From contig JAWWBL010000052.1 in NCBI GenBank assembly GCA_033720975.1, positions 1-11,422 of the forward strand: a DNA stretch of 11,422 nucleotides, read 5' to 3'. How positions within the stretch are numbered: position 1 is the first letter of the stretch; each line of letters opens with the position of its first letter. A program made the position numbers and the translations under genes. The stretch is from JAWWBL01 sp033720975 (GTDB taxonomy: Bacteria > Actinomycetota > Acidimicrobiia > Spongiisociales > ZC4RG35). The notes under the pieces were generated by a model that was given only the letters and a program-made list of their open reading frames with translations, was not told where the DNA came from and did not search any database. This document shows positions 7,347 through 11,422 of this stretch, in pieces.

Positions 7347-7414
7347 GACGACCGGTCGTAAGACAGAGTTTGCCCAGGGGGCCGTTCCCGGCCGCGGAAC
7401 GAACCCAGTTTCAG

Positions 7415-8521
7415 ATGAGTGCGATCTCCTCCATATCCGTAGAACTTGGCAAGGTGCCCGCATCGGCAGAAGAGGCCCGCCGACTCGTCCGCGAGCATGG
7501 TCGGCTTGACGGCCTGCGTGAGGCGGAGGCTGCATTGCTGGTCACCGAAGCCGTCGGCAACATCCTCAACCACGCCAACGAGGCTTCTGGGTTCACGCTT
7601 CGTGTTGAGCGCAACCCAAGCAGGGGACTCCTCGTGGAGGTTTCACACCCTCATTCCCAGCCGCTCGATGACGTTGACCACGGGGTCGGATTCTTCTTGA
7701 TCGATCGATTGGCCAAGAGTTGGGGCCATTCGCTGGAAGAAGGTCGGCTCAAGGTCTGGTTCGTCGTGCCGACGCCTGGATCGAGACAGATTCCGGCCGA
7801 CACGCCTGACGAGACCTTGTTCGAGTACTTCGCCGAGGATCCCGACGCTTACTCGCAAGAGCTGATGAGGCGTCATGGGGACCTCGCAGCCTCTATAGCC
7901 AAGAGGTACAGCGGCAAGGGGATCGACCAAGAGGATCTTCTTCAAGTCGCCAACATGGCGTTGTTGAAAGCGTTTCTCAGATTCGATGGCTCGCTCGGGG
8001 GCATTCGGCCATACGCGGCTGCAACCATCTCTGGCGAGCTGAAGAAGACATTGCGGGACCGCGGCTGGTCGGTTCGCGTGCCACGCTCACTTCAGGAAGA
8101 TGCCCTCCTCGTGGGGCGCGGAGAGCAAGAGCTCCGACATGCCCTCGACAGAGACCCCACTCCGGCTGAGCTCGCAGATCATCTCGACATGGATGAGGAG
8201 GAAGTACTCGAGGCGCTGAGGGTTCGCCAGGCGTATGCCGCCAAGTCCGTCGACAAACCCCGGCCCGAAACCGGTACGACTCTCGGCGACGAGCTGGAGG
8301 CTATAGACCTTCCGATGCGAACGGTTGATGATCGCCTGATGGTGGAAGAGGCGATCGAAGCGCTACCCGAGCGCGAGCGGCGGATCCTGGCAATGCGTTT
8401 CTATCAGGACATGACTCAATCCGAGATCGCTGAGAAAGTCGGACTGTCGCAAATGCACGTTTCGAGATTGCTTGCCGCATCGATAGAAGCCATTCGGGAC
8501 CAACTCGGAGCAGCACGCTGA
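7415..8521 (+). CDS. RsbW-like HATPase (anti-sigma) domain fused to SigB/SigF-family sigma factor
   Basis: A 368-residue regulator. Residues 1-120 form a GHKL HATPase domain of the RsbW type: N-box E45-A-V-G-N49, and a glycine box (HGVGFFLIDRLAKSWG, 89-104). The adenine-contacting Asp expected in the VEVSD-type motif appears to be His78, so ATP binding or kinase activity is doubtful. Residues 150-225 match sigma region 2 (DLLQVANMALLKAF and a YAAATISGELKK helix), then region 3 (RDRGWSVRVPRSLQE, PTPAELADHL), and residues 305-365 match region 4 (LPERERRILAMRFYQ, then the -35 recognition helix SEIAEKVGLSQMHVSRLL). It would direct RNA polymerase to GNNT/GGGTA promoters. Free sigma factors of this family are about 260 residues. 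ATG 7415 was chosen because the domain begins there; an in-frame TTG lies at 7370. Neither has a strong ribosome binding site. Confidence 0.9.
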   Translation: MSAISSISVELGKVPASAEEARRLVREHGRLDGLREAEAALLVTEAVGNILNHANEASGFTLRVERNPSRGLLVEVSHPHSQPLDDVDHGVGFFLIDRLAKSWGHSLEEGRLKVWFVVPTPGSRQIPADTPDETLFEYFAEDPDAYSQELMRRHGDLAASIAKRYSGKGIDQEDLLQVANMALLKAFLRFDGSLGGIRPYAAATISGELKKTLRDRGWSVRVPRSLQEDALLVGRGEQELRHALDRDPTPAELADHLDMDEEEVLEALRVRQAYAAKSVDKPRPETGTTLGDELEAIDLPMRTVDDRLMVEEAIEALPERERRILAMRFYQDMTQSEIAEKVGLSQMHVSRLLAASIEAIRDQLGAAR

Positions 8522-8560
8522 CCTGCGGGTTCCGTCTCTGACGAAAACACCACACCTCAT

Positions 8561-8587
8561 GTTTCAGGCGGTGGGTGCGACGGGTAA
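8561..8587 (+). promoter_or_regulatory. Candidate SigB/SigF-type promoter of the GlsB-like gene
   Basis: GTTT (8561-8564) and GGGTAA (8582-8587) are separated by 17 bases. The site lies in the 104-base gap after the sigma gene, about 38 bases before the ATG at 8626, as expected for a functional promoter. Confidence 0.6.
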
Positions 8588-8625
8588 ACGTCCGGGCGCA
8601 CACTCTAAGAAAACGAAAGGATCAC

Positions 8626-8880
8626 ATGATGACAATTCTCGTATGGCTGCTGATCGGCCTGGTCGCCGGAGCTCTGGCCAGATTCCTGGTCCCGGGTAGA
8701 GACCCGATGGGATGGCTTGGGACGCTGGTGTTGGGTCTGGTGGGCTCGCTAGTCGGAGGCTTTCTCGGGAATCTGATCTTCGACGCGCAGATGGAGATCA
8801 GTACGGCCGGGCTCGTGGGATCGACGATCGGTGCGATCATCGCGTTGCTCGTCTACAGATCGGCACGCAGCCGCGCTTAG
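8626..8880 (+). CDS. GlsB/YeaQ/YmgE family stress-response membrane protein
   Basis: An 84-residue, glycine-rich membrane protein of the transglycosylase-associated (PF04226) family. It has three hydrophobic helices, at roughly residues 2-24, 29-49 and 58-78. The conserved pattern is present: GLVAGALARFLVPG after the first helix, GTLVLGLVGSLVGGFLG in the second and GSTIGAIIALLVYR at the end. Members are induced by general stress in enterobacteria and actinobacteria, but their biochemical role is not settled. AAAGGA sits four bases before the ATG at 8626 and seven before a second ATG at 8629; either may be used. It is a single-gene transcription unit, with a GTTT/GGGTAA promoter in front and a strong hairpin behind. 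Confidence 0.88.
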   Translation: MMTILVWLLIGLVAGALARFLVPGRDPMGWLGTLVLGLVGSLVGGFLGNLIFDAQMEISTAGLVGSTIGAIIALLVYRSARSRA

Positions 8881-8899
8881 AAGGCGTTTTCGCGATTGG

Positions 8900-8930
8900 A
8901 GGGCCCGGCACCGACTCGGCTCCGGGCCCT
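8900..8930 (+). terminator. Hairpin terminator after the GlsB-like gene
   Basis: The arms 8900-8908 (AGGGCCCGG) and 8922-8930 pair perfectly over nine bases, and an inner CCG/CGG stem extends the structure. The stretch after it is pyrimidine-rich (TTCCTGTTGGTCCTTCC), not a pure T-run, as is common in high-GC actinobacteria. It begins 20 bases after the stop codon. Confidence 0.65.
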
Positions 8931-8976
8931 TCCTGTTGGTCCTTCCGACTACTCATCCGACCACACCCGTTGATAT

Positions 8977-9002
8977 GATTCTGGGATCGGAACGACGGGT
9001 AG
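8977..9002 (+). promoter_or_regulatory. Candidate SigB/SigF-type promoter before the STAS gene
   Basis: GATT (8977-8980) and GGGTAG (8997-9002) are separated by 16 bases, matching GNNT-N16-GGGTA. It lies between the terminator and the STAS coding frame. Weaker than the GTTT examples because of the A in the -35 box and G at the end of the -10 box. Confidence 0.4.
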
Positions 9003-9081
9003 CAGAGGGGCAGCGGACCTTGATGTCCGCATTCGAGAGCACGGAGGCTGGACGGTCATCGAGGCCACCGGTGAGATCGAT

Positions 9082-9342
9082 TTGTCGAACTTCCAGGCAG
9101 TGGGTGACGAGATCTCAGAGTTGATGAACTCAGGCGTCGACAGGGTCGTCCTCGATCTACGCGAAGTCGGTTTCATGGATTCGACCGGATTGCGAATGCT
9201 CACCGACGCCCATCAGCAGCTTGCCGAGGTGGATGGAGAACTGGTTGTCGTCGTTGAGGGGGGTCCGGTCTCACGGCTCTTCTCGATAACCGGGTTGGAC
9301 AGCGTCCTGACCATCGCTGACGCCCTCCCCACCGACGGCTGA
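9082..9342 (+). CDS. STAS-domain anti-sigma factor antagonist (RsbV-like), start unclear
   Basis: RsbV/SpoIIAA-like STAS protein that would bind the RsbW-like domain and free the sigma factor. The central motif FMDSTGLRML is present, with the usual phosphorylatable Ser at codon 9181-9183. The VVLDLREVGF strand comes before it, and a C-terminal strand and helix (LVVVVEGGPVSRLFSITGL) after it. TTG 9082 is the first standard start in frame, but the domain plainly begins earlier: codons from 9016 encode D-L-D-V-R-I-R-E-H-G-G-W-T-V-I-E-A-T-G-E-I-D, the expected first two strands. The frame is open back to the stop at 8971, yet has no ATG, GTG or TTG there. Starting at 9082 would drop those strands and probably the fold. 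Either an unusual start is used, or a start was lost by mutation or sequence error. Confidence 0.75.
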   Translation: MSNFQAVGDEISELMNSGVDRVVLDLREVGFMDSTGLRMLTDAHQQLAEVDGELVVVVEGGPVSRLFSITGLDSVLTIADALPTDG

Positions 9343-9383
9343 GCCTAGAACCTGTAAAGCGACATCCGCTCGTCATTGATGTG

Positions 9384-9409
9384 GTTTCGGATCCGTGTAT
9401 CCGGGGCAA
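9384..9409 (+). promoter_or_regulatory. Candidate SigB/SigF-type promoter of the zinc peptidase gene
   Basis: GTTT (9384-9387) and GGGCAA (9404-9409) are separated by 16 bases; the -10 box has one departure, C for T. The -10 box lies downstream of the GTG at 9395, which argues that the peptidase starts at ATG 9458 and not at that GTG. Confidence 0.5.
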
Positions 9410-9457
9410 ATCACGGCCCGACAGCCAACGAGCGACAAAGACGAAAGCAGGTCCGAA

Positions 9458-10357
9458 ATGGTCAGATGGCGCAGAGGGCCCCGGAGCGACGATCTAATCG
9501 ACCGACGGGGGCAGAGGCTCCGAGGCGGCCGAATGCGCGGAATCCCCATTCCGCTCGGTGCGATGCGGGGGCTCGGATTGCCCGGGTTGCTTCTCGTCTT
9601 GGGTTTAGTCCTCTTCCTCAATTTCTGCGGTGGCGGTACAGGGATCGACCCCGGGACGTCCGGGTTCGATCGCACCGGCGCTCCTGCGGGTGCTGATCCG
9701 CTGGACCCTTCCGTCGATCCTGACGCCGAGCTGGTGGACTTCCTCTCCTTCGTTCTCGATGACATCCAGGACGAGTGGGATGACCTCTTTCGTCTTTCGG
9801 GACTCGAATATCGGAGAGCCGAATTGGTGCTCTTTGATCAATTCACCGAGTCCGGATGTGGTGGAGCCAGCGAGGCTGTGGGTCCCCACTATTGCCCTCT
9901 GGATCAGAGGGTCTATCTCGATCTTGGCTTCTTCCGGCAGCTCGCCCAGGAGTTCGGCGCAAAAGGGGACTTTGCGCAGGCATACGTGCTAGCTCATGAG
10001 ATAGGGCACCACGTGCAGAATCTGCTCGGCACGATGGACAGAGTCCAGTCGGCACAACAGGACGGGTCCATGGATGCCAATGACCTCTCGATTCGCCTCG
10101 AGCTTCAGGCCGACTGCTTCGCCGGGGTATGGGGTTATTCGACCTTCCAACGGGAACTGCTCGAGTCCGGTGACCTGCAGGAAGCGCTGAACGCCGCCGC
10201 GGCCGTCGGAGACGACCGAATTCAAGAGCGGGTTACCGGTCGCATCGATCCCGAGAGTTGGACCCACGGCACCGCTGAACAGCGGATGAGCTGGTTTCGC
10301 CGGGGTTTCGATTCCGGTGACCCGGCATCCTGTGACACTTTCTCGGCGGGGATCTGA
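9458..10357 (+). CDS. YpfJ-type membrane-anchored neutral zinc metallopeptidase
   Basis: A 299-residue protein of the PF04228 (putative neutral zinc metallopeptidase, YpfJ) family. The N-terminus has the family opening (VRWRRGPRSDDLIDRRG), followed by one membrane helix at about residues 38-57 and a Gly/Asp-rich stalk. The catalytic domain lies beyond, probably outside the membrane. The zinc site is H180-E181-I-G-H184, and LELQADCFAGVW (E215, D219) supplies the third-ligand region typical of the family. CGGASEAVGPHYC and DQRVYLDLGFF are further family landmarks. Family members are often annotated as putative proteases with unknown substrates. ATG 9458 was chosen because the family opening begins there and AGG sits six bases upstream. 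A GTTT/GGGCAA promoter lies about 50 bases upstream, so it is likely stress-induced. Confidence 0.9.
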   Translation: MVRWRRGPRSDDLIDRRGQRLRGGRMRGIPIPLGAMRGLGLPGLLLVLGLVLFLNFCGGGTGIDPGTSGFDRTGAPAGADPLDPSVDPDAELVDFLSFVLDDIQDEWDDLFRLSGLEYRRAELVLFDQFTESGCGGASEAVGPHYCPLDQRVYLDLGFFRQLAQEFGAKGDFAQAYVLAHEIGHHVQNLLGTMDRVQSAQQDGSMDANDLSIRLELQADCFAGVWGYSTFQRELLESGDLQEALNAAAAVGDDRIQERVTGRIDPESWTHGTAEQRMSWFRRGFDSGDPASCDTFSAGI

Positions 10358-10368
10358 GGCCTCCGGAT

Positions 10369-10394
10369 GTTTGGCGGCCCATCGATACGGGTAA
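10369..10394 (+). promoter_or_regulatory. Candidate SigB/SigF-type promoter of the membrane protein/microprotein/PRC-barrel cluster
   Basis: GTTT (10369-10372) and GGGTAA (10389-10394) are separated by 16 bases, an exact match. The -10 box lies 31 bases before the ATG at 10426, a good distance for a leader carrying the GAGAGGA ribosome binding site. It may drive the following genes to the right edge. Confidence 0.65.
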
Positions 10395-10425
10395 TCGGGG
10401 TTTCGACACGACCCGAGAGGAATCC

Positions 10426-11022
10426 ATGGCTGACGAAACTCACGAAACTCGACGAATCGGCGGAGCTGCCGATGTATCGGAGGTTTACGAACGATTCGGG
10501 AAGTCGGACTTTCTTGCTTCGCTCTTCGGGATGTTCGCCGGTCTGGGCGTTCTCGTGTTTCTGTCGGCACTCATAGCGGCGGGTGCCGCCGGGATCGACT
10601 ATCAGCTCAACCAGATCAACGCAGAGGGCTTGTTGGAAGAGGCTTCAGTCGTGGGTCTCAGTGTCGCTGCCCTGGTTGTCTTCTTTGCGTTCCTGGCGGG
10701 CGGATTCGCCGCCGGGCGCATGGCCCGCTACAGCGGTGGTCTCAATGGCCTCGGCTCCGGGCTGTGGCTCCTCTTGCTGGTCGCGGTGTTCGCCGGTCTC
10801 GGAGCATGGGTGGGTCCCGAGTACAACGCGTTCAACAGAACCGACCTCCCCAACTGGTTCGCGCAGATCGATGTCGATGACCGGACTGCGATGGCAATCG
10901 TTGGCGCGGTCGTACTCGCCGGAGCGACGCTCCTCGGCGGGTACCTGGGTGGCCGAATAGGCGAGACCTACCACACCCGGGTTGACGCCGCTCTCATCGA
11001 TTCGGCCAGAAAGGAGGCGTGA
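10426..11022 (+). CDS. Four-helix conserved membrane protein, YrzE-like
   Basis: A 198-residue integral membrane protein. A polar, charged N-terminus of about 30 residues is followed by four hydrophobic segments at roughly 34-58, 76-98, 108-128 and 156-178, and a short soluble tail. Small-residue motifs in the helices (GGFAAGRMARYSGG after helix 2, GGYLGGRIGETYH after helix 4) resemble YrzE/TIGR04086-like membrane proteins that occur near stress genes. That family link is by pattern only. GAGAGGA lies five bases upstream of the ATG. The gene is followed after one base by a 19-codon frame with an excellent ribosome binding site inside its own last codons, so the two are translated from one message. 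No enzymatic residues are recognisable; function unknown. Confidence 0.8.
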   Translation: MADETHETRRIGGAADVSEVYERFGKSDFLASLFGMFAGLGVLVFLSALIAAGAAGIDYQLNQINAEGLLEEASVVGLSVAALVVFFAFLAGGFAAGRMARYSGGLNGLGSGLWLLLLVAVFAGLGAWVGPEYNAFNRTDLPNWFAQIDVDDRTAMAIVGAVVLAGATLLGGYLGGRIGETYHTRVDAALIDSARKEA

Positions 11023-11023
11023 C

Positions 11024-11083
11024 ATGTACATCAGCGTCGGAGGGCTGATCCTCTTGATCCTGATCTTGCTCCTGATTTTCTGA
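11024..11083 (+). CDS. 19-residue hydrophobic membrane microprotein
   Basis: A short frame, M-Y-I-S-V-G-G followed by an almost unbroken Leu/Ile helix ending in Phe. The hydrophobic part (about 12 residues) is short for a full membrane span unless the N-terminal residues are included. The evidence that it is real is the ribosome binding site: AAGGAGG at 11011-11017, six bases before the ATG, is among the best in the window. The start lies one base after the stop of the preceding membrane protein gene, so translation is probably coupled. It may modulate that membrane protein or the envelope. I do not recognise a named family, and no function can be assigned. Confidence 0.6.
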   Translation: MYISVGGLILLILILLLIF

Positions 11084-11132
11084 GCAGGACAACACAGCAA
11101 CCACACACCACTACTAATAGGAGACAGACATC

Positions 11133-11422
11133 ATGACGACAATGGCATTAAGCGCCGGCACCCTGAAAGGTGACAAAGCGCGCAATCCAGACGGCAAAGA
11201 ACTCGGCCACATCGAAGAGCTCGTTATCGACCTCAACAGTGGTCGAGTGGCATACGCGGTTCTCGCGTCTGGAGGCTTCATGGGCTTGGGAGACAAGTAC
11301 TTCGCCATCCCTTGGGACATGTTGACCGTGGACACCGAGAACAAAGAAGTCATAGTCAATGTGGCCGAGGAAGTTCTCGAGAATGCGCCTGGATTCGACA
11401 AGGACAACTGGCCGTCTCCAAC
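11133..11422 (+). CDS. PRC-barrel domain protein (3' partial)
   Basis: The frame runs off the right edge with 96 full codons visible. AGGAGA lies eight bases before the ATG. The visible part is a typical PRC-barrel domain: LKGDKARNPDGKELGHIEELVIDL, then a strand with RVAYAVLASGGFMGLGDKYFAIPW and a closing VIVNVAEEVLENAPGF. PRC-barrel proteins bind RNA (RimM) or act in photosynthetic reaction centres, but stand-alone actinobacterial members of this type are mostly stress-associated with no fixed role. The 49-base gap upstream is rich in C and A and shows no SigB-type promoter, so the gene probably shares the transcript started at about 10400. The C-terminal part is outside the window. Confidence 0.88.
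   Translation, partial: MTTMALSAGTLKGDKARNPDGKELGHIEELVIDLNSGRVAYAVLASGGFMGLGDKYFAIPWDMLTVDTENKEVIVNVAEEVLENAPGFDKDNWPSP

Noticed and set aside
8974..8979. TATGAT as a housekeeping -10 box before the STAS gene
   Set aside because: No acceptable -35 box lies 16-18 bases upstream.
8831..9124. Open frame spanning the terminator and the start of the STAS gene in another frame
   Set aside because: The translation has no recognisable domain, crosses a strong hairpin, and the STAS signal lies in the neighbouring frame.
9395..9457. GTG 9395 as the start of the zinc peptidase
   Set aside because: The family N-terminus begins at 9458, and a promoter -10 box lies inside the extension.

Overview
The window is high-GC DNA that looks chromosomal and comes most likely from an actinobacterium, plausibly Acidimicrobiia-like. 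The pointers are GTG/TTG starts, a Thr/Pro-rich linker after a lipoprotein signal (PTTTT, PGPTTT), a SigB/SigF-type sigma factor, a DUF6328 protein and GNNT/GGGTA promoters. The lineage is inferred from style, not from a marker gene. I see no tRNA, rRNA, CRISPR array, insertion sequence or phage gene. No gene-free stretch exceeds about 140 bases.

Region 1 (1-6768, + strand) is one operon for a ribose/nucleoside-type (CUT2-like) ABC importer. It runs: an RbsC-like permease cut by the left window edge, a substrate-binding lipoprotein with a very strong ribosome binding site, an RbsA-like double ATPase (ATGA overlap), a second RbsC-like permease (GTGA overlap), and a small NTF2/SnoaL-like protein. 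The second permease is unusual. It continues in frame into a complete TRZ/ATZ-type metal-dependent amidohydrolase, giving an 817-residue membrane transporter-enzyme fusion. This suggests that the imported compound, probably a heterocyclic or nucleobase/nucleoside-like amide or amine, is hydrolysed at the inner face of the membrane. A perfect 11-bp hairpin lies at the start of the ATPase gene, just after the binding-protein gene, where it could set the expression ratio.

Region 2 (6782-11422) reads as a compact general-stress island. Its centre is a 368-residue protein in which an RsbW-like HATPase (anti-sigma) domain is fused to a complete SigB/SigF-family sigma factor. Around it are a divergent DUF6328 membrane protein, a GlsB/YeaQ-type membrane protein with its own terminator, a STAS anti-sigma antagonist (RsbV-like) whose domain begins upstream of any usable start codon, a membrane-anchored YpfJ-type zinc peptidase, a four-helix membrane protein, a 19-residue hydrophobic microprotein and a PRC-barrel protein cut by the right edge.

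Six candidate promoters of the GNNT-N15-17-GGG(T/C)A form sit upstream of the genes of region 2, including one before the sigma gene itself and one facing its divergent neighbour. The simplest reading is a self-amplifying SigB-type circuit packed next to its own regulon, with the anti-sigma covalently tied to the sigma factor. No PP2C/SpoIIE-type phosphatase or sensor is present in the window to complete the partner switch.
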